A DNA stretch of 45,019 bases from a virus. The stretch covers positions 1 through 45,019 of the IMG/VR virus record IMGVR_UViG_3300048687_000028; one strand, 5' to 3'. Positions 30,960 to 39,098 of this stretch are shown here, one piece after another. Every line of letters starts with the position of its first letter. The stretch's first letter is position 1. Under the pieces are notes generated by a model that was given only the letters and a program-made list of their open reading frames with translations, was not told the DNA's origin and did not search any database. A program made the translations under genes and the position numbers.

Positions 30960-33625
30960 TGGCGCTCCCGGTCACCATCACTGGCATCTCGACAGCGATC
31001 GCGCCGATTGGGCCGTTTGTAAAAAACGTGGTGGCCGAACAACTCACCACTGACGGAACATTTATTTTCGGTACTGAGGTTGGCAACGACAGGTGCGGGC
31101 AGTCATTCACGACCGGGGCCGATGCGGTTTCCGTGACGCTCGTCAAGTTCAGTATCGGCAAGGGCAACTCTCCGACCGACAATTTGTTTGTCGATATTTT
31201 TGCGGCGGCGGCTGGGGTGCCGACCGGCACAGCGTTGGGGACATCGAACGCTGTTGCGGGTACAAATCTTCAGGCTAATGGATTTACTACTTTTACGTTT
31301 TCAACACCTGTCCCGCTGGCGGCGTCAACGATGTATGTCGCCGTGCTTCGTCGCAGTGCTTGGAACGCCAGCAACTATTATCAGATGGGGATGAGAGGTC
31401 TCGATGTATATGCAGGAGGAACACGGCTAACCACCTTTAACAATGTCTGGTCTATTGGTAGTGGCGATATTGGTTTTCAAATTCAAGGAATGGGGCTTAA
31501 GGAGTATTATTTCATTGGTCGCGACAGTACCAACGCCTTGACGTTACAGGTCTATAAATCAACCGCGCCCGACACATCGTGGGCCAGCGTCAGGACGATG
31601 GCGCACGCCAATAGCATTTCAAACATCGCAGGATTTCAAGTCGGAAACATTATCCACCTTTTGACTGTGCAAGCATTGGGTGCTGGTGTCACTACGGTTT
31701 ATTTCACGTTCGACATGTCCACCGACAACTTTGCGGTGACGGGCGAGACTGTCATCAATAATTTGAGTACGACCGGCCAGACCGGGGGGCTACAATACGG
31801 CGCCTCACTCGTCGTTCGTGGCAACGGCGAGGTGGTCGCCTTCTTCAACGGCCTCGAAACCAAGACATCCGGCACGTTCCGTGCGCGCGTTTATTATTCA
31901 CGCCGCACTGCGGTCAACACATGGACTGCGGCGGTTCAGGTCGATGCCAATACGGGAATTGACAATATCTATCCTGAAGTCGTCGTTACATCGACTGATG
32001 TCTGTCATTTTATTTGGTATAACTCGAGTAATACTGCACAGAGAACGCTGACCGCAGCCAATGTGTTGCAGACGGCTTCTACACCGAACGGCGGCGTCAC
32101 CGGCCAAACAATTGGTTTTGTGAATAGCGGCGATAGGGTTGTCTCGCAATATGCGGCAGGCACGGTAAGTTTTCTCAGCGCCAACACACCGACGCTTGCT
32201 CTGGGCGGTTATCCGAGCAGCATCCCCAATGCGCTGCCAAGCACGCTATTTGTTGATGGCACGGATGTTTATTCGTTGGCTGGATTAACCCCTGACAGTC
32301 GCTTGTACGTGAGCAAGAGTACCAACAACGGTGTTACATGGGGCACTGCTGTCATCGCTTCGTTTGCCAACGTCACCATCGGCACGGCTGGGCGTAATAA
32401 TCTTTCTCGCGACGGCAACATCTACCAGCGCGGCAACAACATCGTCATCCCGTACCTCGTTAACGATGGCGGTACGCTGAAGTACGACGAGTATGTTGTC
32501 CGCTCGCTCGCGCCGCCTGCTGCCGAAATTGATCTGACTGTCGGCGCGGTCACGCTGTCGGGCAAGACTGCGCTGCTGCGGGTCGATCGGCACATGGACC
32601 TTGGCGTCCTTGCGGTCAACGTCATCGGCCGCGACACCAGCGGCACGAAGGGCCAATTGCTCACGCTGCAGAAGGGCAGCGTCACGCTCGCAGGCTCGAC
32701 GGCAACGCTGCGCGCTGATCGCAAGCTGCCGCTCGCGACCTACGGCGCTGCGCTGGCGGGCAAGAACGCGATCCTGCGCGTCGGACGCAAGATGCAGGCG
32801 ACGGTAGGCGCGATCACGCTGACCGGCGTCGATGTCAATCTGCGCTACGGGCGCGGCTTTATGCTCACGACGCAGCCGGGTGCGGTCACGCTCGCCGGCA
32901 AAGACGTCGACCTGGTCTACACGCCGTCACTGATTACCGCCTACGTGCTGCAGGCGGGCACGGGTGCGATCACCGTCGCGCCGAAGACCGCGATCGTGCG
33001 CTACGGCCACGTCCTGACGGCGCAGAAGGGCGCGGTCGCGGTCAGCGGCGTGCCGGCGAACGTGCGCCGCGCCTACACGCTGTCGCAGACTGTCGGTGCG
33101 GTCACGTTGTCCGGTAAGACAGTGAACCTGAAGTACGGTCGCGCCTTCGCCTTCACGGCGGGCCTGGGCGCGATCGCCGTCTCGATGAAGAGCGCGACCT
33201 TGCGGCGCAATCGCATGCTGTCGCTCGCGACCGGCTCGATCGCCGTCACCGGCATCCCGGCCGACCTGAAGACCCGCATAAATTACAAGCTGACCGCGCA
33301 GCCTGGCGCGATCGTCGTCACCGGCAACCCGGCCGTGCTGACCACGCGCAGCGACAAGGTGCTGCGCGTGCTGCCTGGCGCGATCACGCTGATCGGCCAG
33401 GATGCGACGCTAAAGCCGTCGCGCGCGCTGCCGCTCGCGCCAGGTGTGGTCAGGCTCACTGGCTATCCGGTTGTCCTTGACCATCACATTCACCAGGATT
33501 ACCGCATGGAGCTGGCGCCGGCGGCGGTTGTGGTTGCCAGCCAGTACGCCGAGCTGCAGTATGGCAACCGACAGCCTGGTCGCATGACCTTCGGCCTCCG
33601 TGCAGAAATACCCGGACGCTGGTAA
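30959..33625 (+). CDS. Large fibre/spike protein with repeat-array C-terminus
   Basis: 888 aa, coupled to the previous stop (TGATG). Residues about 35-135 look like a carbohydrate-binding jelly roll (FTTGADAVSVTLVKFSIGKG ... ASTMYVAVLRRS). Residues about 180-520 look like a beta-propeller of the sialidase/BNR kind, with an Asp-box-like STNNGVTWGTA near residue 457. From about 524 to 870 there are about 14 copies of a ~24-residue unit of the form GAVTLSGKTALLRVDR. DNA for the first half is distinctly AT-richer than the second, suggesting acquisition. Likely a receptor-binding or glycan-binding virion protein. No active-site proof. Confidence 0.75.
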   Translation: MALPVTITGISTAIAPIGPFVKNVVAEQLTTDGTFIFGTEVGNDRCGQSFTTGADAVSVTLVKFSIGKGNSPTDNLFVDIFAAAAGVPTGTALGTSNAVAGTNLQANGFTTFTFSTPVPLAASTMYVAVLRRSAWNASNYYQMGMRGLDVYAGGTRLTTFNNVWSIGSGDIGFQIQGMGLKEYYFIGRDSTNALTLQVYKSTAPDTSWASVRTMAHANSISNIAGFQVGNIIHLLTVQALGAGVTTVYFTFDMSTDNFAVTGETVINNLSTTGQTGGLQYGASLVVRGNGEVVAFFNGLETKTSGTFRARVYYSRRTAVNTWTAAVQVDANTGIDNIYPEVVVTSTDVCHFIWYNSSNTAQRTLTAANVLQTASTPNGGVTGQTIGFVNSGDRVVSQYAAGTVSFLSANTPTLALGGYPSSIPNALPSTLFVDGTDVYSLAGLTPDSRLYVSKSTNNGVTWGTAVIASFANVTIGTAGRNNLSRDGNIYQRGNNIVIPYLVNDGGTLKYDEYVVRSLAPPAAEIDLTVGAVTLSGKTALLRVDRHMDLGVLAVNVIGRDTSGTKGQLLTLQKGSVTLAGSTATLRADRKLPLATYGAALAGKNAILRVGRKMQATVGAITLTGVDVNLRYGRGFMLTTQPGAVTLAGKDVDLVYTPSLITAYVLQAGTGAITVAPKTAIVRYGHVLTAQKGAVAVSGVPANVRRAYTLSQTVGAVTLSGKTVNLKYGRAFAFTAGLGAIAVSMKSATLRRNRMLSLATGSIAVTGIPADLKTRINYKLTAQPGAIVVTGNPAVLTTRSDKVLRVLPGAITLIGQDATLKPSRALPLAPGVVRLTGYPVVLDHHIHQDYRMELAPAAVVVASQYAELQYGNRQPGRMTFGLRAEIPGRW

Positions 33626-33652
33626 GCTGCTTAACCGCAAGGAGGACGACAC

Positions 33653-34372
33653 ATGGCCCAGAGCGCACTGACCGTCACGCCGCCTAATCCGACACCGCCC
33701 ACCAATATGTCGTTCACCGGAGCGACGCCGCCCAATCCGCCCAATTTCACCAAGAACACCTACGCCGACGCGGCCGACAACAACATCTTCAACACCTATC
33801 CGCCGCCCTATTTTGACGACGGCGCAGCAGGATCGCTCACTGCGTTCGCGGCCAATACAGCTGCTCTGGCGAGCGGGACCGGGGCCACAGCCGGAGGCAC
33901 CGAGGGGTCATACCCGGGAGCTGCCAACGGTGTGGTCCCGGCTTCTACCTCCGTGGCGCACGAAGGCGCCGGCACCGAGGTGGTGGTCAACGCGACCTCG
34001 ACCAATCCGGGACCGCTCGGCCAGCTGCAGACCGTGTCCACCATGGGCGCCTATACGCTAACGCCGAATGCCAGCCATGCGTCCTACCTGACCGGCACGG
34101 TCGGCGTCGCCACGCCGACGACGTCGGCGGCAAGCGGCGCGAGCAACGTCTCTGGCGCGGGCACCACGCTGCTGACCGTGACCGGCACCAACTTCAACCG
34201 CTCCAGTGTCGTTTACGTCAACGGTGTTGCGCAGACGACGAACTACGTGAGCGCGACTTCGTTGACGGTCACCAACGCACCGAAACGGGCCACCGCCGGC
34301 ACCCTGCCGGTTACGGTCATCAACGGTGTCGGTGGCACCCCCAGCAACGCAACGAATTGGACGTTCACATGA
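33653..34372 (+). CDS. Virion protein with C-terminal IPT/TIG domain
   Basis: 239 aa; AAGGAGG before the ATG. The N-terminal 70 residues are Pro/Asn-rich (TPPNPTPPTNMSFTGATPPN). The C-terminal ~70 residues (LLTVTGTNFNRSSVVYVNGV, then SLTVTNAPKR and LPVTVINGVGG) form an IPT/TIG Ig-like domain. Ig-like domains on phage virions commonly decorate capsids or tails and bind surface glycans weakly. ATGA-coupled to another IPT/TIG gene. Confidence 0.78.
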   Translation: MAQSALTVTPPNPTPPTNMSFTGATPPNPPNFTKNTYADAADNNIFNTYPPPYFDDGAAGSLTAFAANTAALASGTGATAGGTEGSYPGAANGVVPASTSVAHEGAGTEVVVNATSTNPGPLGQLQTVSTMGAYTLTPNASHASYLTGTVGVATPTTSAASGASNVSGAGTTLLTVTGTNFNRSSVVYVNGVAQTTNYVSATSLTVTNAPKRATAGTLPVTVINGVGGTPSNATNWTFT

Positions 34373-35340
34373 GCACGCCACGGGTACCCGACGACGGCCG
34401 CAACGAGCGCCAACGCCAGCGCGAGGCGGAGATCAACCAGGACCGACCGTTCGACGACGGTCAGCGCGATCGGCTCAAGAATGAGAAGAACCGCCCGCCC
34501 AGTGATGCCGAGCGGCGCGATAAGGCCGAGGGCGACGAGCAGCGCGAGTTGCTGGAGAAGAAGCCATTCGACTTCATCGAGCGCACCAAACCGGAAGACA
34601 AACTCGACGAGCGCGGCGGCCAGCAGACGCGCGACAACGTCAATCCAGCGATCCCGAGCGTAACCCGCGAAGAGGTCGGCCCGCCGCACCAGCGCGTACT
34701 CAACCCCGGCGGCATCGTCGACCCCAAGCGGCTCGGCATGGAGGGCCAGGCTGGCGTCGCGCCACCGCAACCGGAGAACCAGCCGGAGCAGTGGCCGAGC
34801 CTCGGCCTCGACCACACCAAGGACGGCGCCGACCAGGTGCAGGAGGCGGAGAACCGCCAGCGCCAGGCGCGTGAAGGGTCCGGCGGCCTGGGTGAAACCG
34901 ATCGGCTGGTCAGCATCAATGAGCCGCCTGGCTCGCGTGTCTATGAGGGCGAGAACGGCCCGAACCAGATCCCGGACGACCCCAAGCACGATCTGCCGCC
35001 GTTGGCGCTCTCCGACATCGATCCCGACAGCGCCGTGATTGGGATGACCGACTTCACCTTGACCGTCACCGGCAGCGGCTTCACCCCTAACAGCGTCATC
35101 GTGTTCGATGACGAGGAGATGCCGACGGTCTTCGTCAATCAGACCCAACTGACGACCAACCCGCCGTCGCCGGCCGAGCCGGCCGTGGTCGACGTCGAGG
35201 TGCACCGCGGCGAGGAGATGAGCGATGTGCTCACCTTCGAGTTCACCGCCGAGGCGCCGGTGAGCCGCGGCAAGCGCGAGCAGGAGCGCAAGCCGAAGAA
35301 GGCCGAGCCGGCGAGCAAGCGTAAGAAGGGCAAGAAGTAA
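34369..35340 (+). CDS. Highly charged virion protein with IPT/TIG domain
   Basis: 323 aa. Residues 1-210 are extremely charged and probably disordered (RQREAEINQDRPFDDGQRDR). Residues about 215-300 (SDIDPDSAVIGMTDFTLTVT, GSGFTPNSVIVFDDEEMPT) form an IPT/TIG domain, and the tail is Lys-rich (KREQERKPKKAEPASKRKKG). The charged arm may bind DNA or the capsid interior, with the Ig-like domain as a structural or decorating module. The start is the ATG overlapping the previous stop. Confidence 0.75.
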   Translation: MSTPRVPDDGRNERQRQREAEINQDRPFDDGQRDRLKNEKNRPPSDAERRDKAEGDEQRELLEKKPFDFIERTKPEDKLDERGGQQTRDNVNPAIPSVTREEVGPPHQRVLNPGGIVDPKRLGMEGQAGVAPPQPENQPEQWPSLGLDHTKDGADQVQEAENRQRQAREGSGGLGETDRLVSINEPPGSRVYEGENGPNQIPDDPKHDLPPLALSDIDPDSAVIGMTDFTLTVTGSGFTPNSVIVFDDEEMPTVFVNQTQLTTNPPSPAEPAVVDVEVHRGEEMSDVLTFEFTAEAPVSRGKREQERKPKKAEPASKRKKGKK

Positions 35341-35573
35341 TGGGCCTGGCGGTTGTCACGATTGCCGCCGGCGGCCTGCCGGTGGTCGACGTCAGCGCGA
35401 TCGCGCCGCGCAGCGGCCTGCCGGTGACCGAGGCTGCCAACGGCTACGGCGTCGCGGTGACCAAGGTGGTCGGCAAGCCTGGCCTGCCGGTGGTGTTCGT
35501 ATTGCCGCCACTGCTACGGGGAGACGATGGTCCAGCTGGTCGAGGTCGCGCCGAACGTCTGGCGCGTCGATAA
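35340..35573 (+). CDS. Small conserved hypothetical (77 aa)
   Basis: Starts MGLAVVTIAAGGLPVVDVSA, its A shared with the preceding TAA. The repeated GLPV motif (GGLPVVDV, GLPVTEA, GLPVVFV) predicts a small beta structure; similar tiny proteins with GLPVVDV ... PVTEA-NG-G-AVT are common in phage structural clusters. The last ~15 residues overlap the next gene in another frame and may be poorly constrained. Confidence 0.6.
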   Translation: MGLAVVTIAAGGLPVVDVSAIAPRSGLPVTEAANGYGVAVTKVVGKPGLPVVFVLPPLLRGDDGPAGRGRAERLARR

Positions 35574-35856
35574 ACCGAGCGCGCCGGTGGCGCGCTCGAG
35601 CCTGCCGTGCCCGATGGTGATCTCGGATGAGATGCCGCCGACCGAGCATGTCGACGGGCGCTTCTACACGTCGAAATCATCCTTTCGTGCGCTCACGCGC
35701 GCGGAGGGTCTTACCGAGGTTGGAAATGAAAAGTTCACGCCGAAAACCCGTGCGAGCGAAGACCGCCAAGTCAAAAAGCAAAGGCGCGAAACGATCAGCC
35801 GGGCGGCCGCCCAGTACCGGGCGGGCCGACGCGCGCAAGTGATGCCGCGCACATAG
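35527..35856 (+). CDS. Conserved hypothetical (109 aa)
   Basis: ATG after GGGGAG. The core EHVDGRFYTSKSSFRALTRA then EGLTEVGNEKF, followed by a basic helix (RQVKKQRRETISRAAAQYRA), is of a type common in phage head gene clusters. Function unknown. Last gene before a hairpin at 35864-35889. Confidence 0.7.
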   Translation: MVQLVEVAPNVWRVDKPSAPVARSSLPCPMVISDEMPPTEHVDGRFYTSKSSFRALTRAEGLTEVGNEKFTPKTRASEDRQVKKQRRETISRAAAQYRAGRRAQVMPRT

Positions 35857-35863
35857 TTCACGA

Positions 35864-35889
35864 CGCGGGGGGACGGGGGTCCGACCGCG
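35864..35889 (+). terminator. Hairpin before the capsid operon
   Basis: CGCGG..GGAC / GTCC..CCGCG pair around GGGG with a small internal loop, 7 bases after a stop codon. GTTTCACC follows, so termination may be partial. It separates the capsid genes from the upstream block. Confidence 0.5.
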
Positions 35890-35918
35890 GTTTCACCTCA
35901 AGGCTCGTCCAGCTCGAA

Positions 35919-35942
35919 GCAATTGCAATTGCAATTGCAATG
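35919..35942 (+). repeat. Hexamer tandem repeat (GCAATT) in capsid-operon leader
   Basis: Three perfect GCAATT units followed by GCAATG, then AAGGA, which is the ribosome site of the gene at 35957. Each unit overlaps a self-complementary CAATTG. Slippage here would change leader length or structure next to the ribosome site. Confidence 0.75.
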
Positions 35943-35956
35943 CAAGGACGCGCCCT

Positions 35957-37198
35957 ATGTCAGACGTTGCCAATGCTCCCGCAGCTCCCGTAGCTCCCGC
36001 GCCCGCCCCGGCCCCGGCGCCGGCCGCCAGCGAGGTGCCGATCAATCCGAACCCGGCCTCGCCGCCGGCGCCGATCGGCTCCCAGGCGCCCGACAAGCCC
36101 GCGGAGGCGCCTAGTCGGCGCGAGGCGATCCAGAAGGCGTTCGCCAAGTCGCGCGCCGACAATCCGCCGCAGCCGCGCCGAGCCAAGATCGGCGACAACC
36201 AGCCACCCGAGCCGATCGATCGCGAAAAGCCGACGATCGACCTGAAGCGGCGCCCCGACGACCAGCCGCAGGCCAAGGCGCCGGACAAGCCAAAGGATCA
36301 GCGCGAGCGTGTCGAGCACGGCCACTTCGCGCCACGCGAGCAGAAGGGTGACACCGTAGCACCCTCACCCCCGCACGGTAGCACCCCTCAGCTGCCGGCG
36401 AATGCGCCCTACCGCGAGCCGCCGCAGCGCATGCACGAGCGCGCCAAGGCCGACTGGGCGGCCACGCCGGAGAGCGTGCGCGGCGACATCTACCGCGCCC
36501 AGGGCGAGTTCCAGAAGGCCTACCAGACCTACAAGGGCGACATCGAGGTGATGGGCACCATTCGCCCGTTCCACGAGATGGCGAAGCAGCAGGGCACCAC
36601 GCTCGAACGTGCGCTGAACAACTACGTCTCGATGGAAAACAAGCTGCGCCAGGATCCGGTCGCGGGGTTGGACACCATTGTCTACAACCTCAATCTGCGC
36701 ACCGACACCGGCGATCGCATCACTTTGCGCGACATCGCCTTTCATGTGCTCAACCAGACGCCGGAACAGCAGGAGCTGCTGAAGAACCAGAACAAAGTCG
36801 ACGCCCAGGCGCAACAAATTGGACAGCTGCACCAAACCGTGAACAAGCTTGTCAGCGGCATCCAACAGATGCAGTATCAGGCCACGTTCGCGCAGACGAG
36901 GGCACAGCTTGATCGGTACGCCGACGCCAAGCCCCGCTTCGACGAACTCAGCGACCTGATCGAGCGCGAAATCAAACTCGGCTTTACGCTCGACCAAGCT
37001 TACGCCAGGGCTGACTTGCTCCGCCCGGCAACCCAAGCGGCTCAGACCCGCACCCCGCCGGCTCAGACCCGGACCGCTGCGAAATCCATTTCTGGTGCCC
37101 CCGCAGGCCCGTCCAACGGCGTGGCACGCAGGGATAAGCCAGTCGGCCGCCGCGAGGCGATCGCAGGTGCCATCCGGCGCGCGAACGGTTCGCTCTGA
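35957..37198 (+). CDS. Scaffold-like protein before the major capsid
   Basis: 413 aa. The N-terminal 100 residues are Ala/Pro-rich and then highly charged. A central region (RMHERAKADWAATPESVRGD, then IYRAQGEFQKAYQTYKGDIE) and a long helix (KNQNKVDAQAQQIGQLHQTV) follow. The type and position directly before the capsid gene are those of podovirus scaffolding proteins. RREAI occurs near both ends (residues 54-58 and about 398-402, the latter in a C-terminal basic helix RREAIAGAIRRANGSL). Basic C-terminal helices bind coat protein in known scaffolds, so the C-terminal copy may be the coat-binding element (inference). Confidence 0.8.
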   Translation: MSDVANAPAAPVAPAPAPAPAPAASEVPINPNPASPPAPIGSQAPDKPAEAPSRREAIQKAFAKSRADNPPQPRRAKIGDNQPPEPIDREKPTIDLKRRPDDQPQAKAPDKPKDQRERVEHGHFAPREQKGDTVAPSPPHGSTPQLPANAPYREPPQRMHERAKADWAATPESVRGDIYRAQGEFQKAYQTYKGDIEVMGTIRPFHEMAKQQGTTLERALNNYVSMENKLRQDPVAGLDTIVYNLNLRTDTGDRITLRDIAFHVLNQTPEQQELLKNQNKVDAQAQQIGQLHQTVNKLVSGIQQMQYQATFAQTRAQLDRYADAKPRFDELSDLIEREIKLGFTLDQAYARADLLRPATQAAQTRTPPAQTRTAAKSISGAPAGPSNGVARRDKPVGRREAIAGAIRRANGSL

Positions 37199-37225
37199 TC
37201 CAACATCCAACGGGGAGCATCACTG

Positions 37226-38248
37226 ATGCCCAATATTACCTCTAACGCGACCTACCAGCAGATCCTGAGCATGGCGGTCGAAGACCGCTCGTCCTCCTAC
37301 GAGGATCTCGTCAGCAATAACAACGCATTGCTGGCGGTCATGAGAAGGAAAGGCTTGTGGCAGTCCTACTCCGGCCCACGTATCCGCCAAACACTACAGA
37401 TTGCAAAACAGGTCGCGCAATGGTATAGCGGATACGACCAACTCCTTAATCCTGCAATAGATTTGTTCAATGACGCCTTTTTTGATCCGAAGATGGTCGT
37501 CGTGCCTATCGTGTTGAGCATGCAGGAGATTTTGAACAACCAGGGCGAGAATCAGCTGGAAGACGTTCTCGACGCCTACATGGAGGCGGCCGAGCGCAGC
37601 CTCGAAGATACGATGGATGCGGCCCTGTACGGCGACGGCACCGCCAACGGCGGCAAGCAGCTCACCGGGCTCGCCACCGCGGTGCCGATCGTGCCGACCA
37701 GCGGCGTCTACGGCGGGATCGATCGCGGCACCGCCACCATCTGGCAAACCAAGACTTACGACGCGCACACCTACGCGCCGACGATCGGCACCCAGGTCGC
37801 CGCCACCACGATCCGGCCTTTGATCAACGCGGTGATGACCAAGCAGAGCCGCGGGCGGCAGTACGCTGACCTGCTCGTAATGTCCCCGGAACACTACGCC
37901 GCGTATGATGCCGCAACGGTAGCTATACAACGCATCACGGGCGATACCAGCATGGGCAAGCTCGGTTTCACCTCACTGGAGTATATCGGCGGCGGAAAAC
38001 GGGCCGAGATAGTATTGGATGGCGGCATCGGAAGTAATATGCCGGCCAATACCACCTTCGGGTTGAACACGGATACTTTCCGTCTTCGGTATCATCCGTC
38101 CCGTAACTTCGATAAACTGTTCGAAGGCGAAGGACAGATGCCGATAGACAAGGACGCGATTGCTCAATTCATCGGATGGATGGGCGAGCTAACAATGGTA
38201 AATCCGCAAATGAACTGGCGGTTGTACGACAGCGTTCCGGCGTCCTGA
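37226..38248 (+). CDS. Major capsid protein
   Basis: 340 aa, GGGGAG before the ATG. The protein reads as an HK97-fold coat protein: N-terminal helices (SSYEDLVSNNNALLAVMRRK), E-loop and spine region (QGENQLEDVLDAYMEAAERS), ALYGDGTANGGKQLTGLATA, then LVMSPEHYAAYDAATVAIQR and a C-terminal NPQMNWRLYDS. Position after the scaffold gene and before strong hairpins fits a highly expressed coat gene. I cannot place it in a finer coat family by sight. Confidence 0.88.
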   Translation: MPNITSNATYQQILSMAVEDRSSSYEDLVSNNNALLAVMRRKGLWQSYSGPRIRQTLQIAKQVAQWYSGYDQLLNPAIDLFNDAFFDPKMVVVPIVLSMQEILNNQGENQLEDVLDAYMEAAERSLEDTMDAALYGDGTANGGKQLTGLATAVPIVPTSGVYGGIDRGTATIWQTKTYDAHTYAPTIGTQVAATTIRPLINAVMTKQSRGRQYADLLVMSPEHYAAYDAATVAIQRITGDTSMGKLGFTSLEYIGGGKRAEIVLDGGIGSNMPANTTFGLNTDTFRLRYHPSRNFDKLFEGEGQMPIDKDAIAQFIGWMGELTMVNPQMNWRLYDSVPAS

Positions 38249-38255
38249 TCGACAT

Positions 38256-38298
38256 CGGGGGAGGGACAAGACCCCCCAAGCCTTCCCGCTCTCCCCCG
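38256..38298 (+). terminator. GC-rich hairpin after the major capsid gene
   Basis: CGGGGGAG pairs perfectly with CTCCCCCG across a 27-base loop that itself can pair GGG..CCC. It starts 8 bases after the capsid stop. No T-run; perhaps partial termination or protection of the abundant capsid mRNA. Confidence 0.55.
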
Positions 38299-38308
38299 GT
38301 CAAAGGAG

Positions 38309-38347
38309 CCGCCGCCTGTGTCCCATAGGACGAGCCTCGGGCGGCGG
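38309..38347 (+). terminator. Second hairpin after the major capsid gene
   Basis: CCGCCGCC and GGCGGCGG pair around an inner GTCC-CATA-GGAC hairpin. It stands 11 bases after the first hairpin and about 30 before the next ATG. Confidence 0.55.
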
Positions 38348-38377
38348 TTCCGACCCCTTTCACGTGAAACGGAGCTG

Positions 38378-39097
38378 ATGATGATCCCGATGCAGATGCA
38401 GTCGCGCGACCCGGACGGCGTCCTGGTGGCGACGTTCCGCAACATGGTGATCCCCAACGCTGGCAAGAGCGCAGCCGAGGGGCGTCCGATCTTTGATGAC
38501 GTCGAGGTGTGCGAGGTGCGCGTGCCCGGCTCGCGCAACTGGACGCCTTACCCGGCGCATGCGCATTCGCATTGGCGCGTCGACCCGTTCACCGGCGAGC
38601 AGACCTCGATCACCTACGCACAGCGCTTCGAGCACCAATATCGCCAGTTCACCGCCCAGCAGCAGCAGACCAAGAGCGGCACGCCGCTCGACTTTGCCAC
38701 CTTCCTGACCGAAGGCCAGCGCGCCGGGCTGCAGGCGCAGAACGTCTACACGGTCGAGCAGTTGTCCACGATCGACGGCCAGGAGCTGAAGAACCTCGGG
38801 CCGAGCGGGCGCGACTGGAAGAACCGCGCCGACGAGTATCTCGCCGCGGCCAAGGCGAACGCGCCGGCCACCCAGCTGATGGCCGAGCTGGAGGCGATGC
38901 GCGCGCGCAACATGGCGCTCGAGGAGGACAACGAGGCGCTGAAGAAGACCGGCGGCGAGGGCCAGTTCAAGGACATGGACCTCGAGCAGATCCGCGAATA
39001 CATCACCGCCCACACCGGCCAGGCGCCAGTCGGCAGCTTGAACCGCAAGGCGCTGGTGCGCATGGCGCTCGACGCGCGGCCAGACAAGGCGGCCTGA
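38378..39097 (+). CDS. Capsid-adjacent conserved protein (239 aa)
   Basis: Starts MMIPMQMQSRDPDG; the double ATG after CGGAG leaves a one-codon ambiguity. The N-terminal half (DDVEVCEVRVPGSRNWTPYP, RFEHQYRQFTAQQQQTKSGT, PLDFATFLTEGQ) is typical of conserved proteins encoded next to podovirus capsid genes. The C-terminal half is helical and includes LMAELEAMRARNMALEEDNE, a coiled coil, and a final small helical motif (MDLEQIREYITAHTGQAPVG). It may be a head assembly or vertex protein. Confidence 0.72.
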   Translation: MMIPMQMQSRDPDGVLVATFRNMVIPNAGKSAAEGRPIFDDVEVCEVRVPGSRNWTPYPAHAHSHWRVDPFTGEQTSITYAQRFEHQYRQFTAQQQQTKSGTPLDFATFLTEGQRAGLQAQNVYTVEQLSTIDGQELKNLGPSGRDWKNRADEYLAAAKANAPATQLMAELEAMRARNMALEEDNEALKKTGGEGQFKDMDLEQIREYITAHTGQAPVGSLNRKALVRMALDARPDKAA

Positions 39098-39098
39098 G

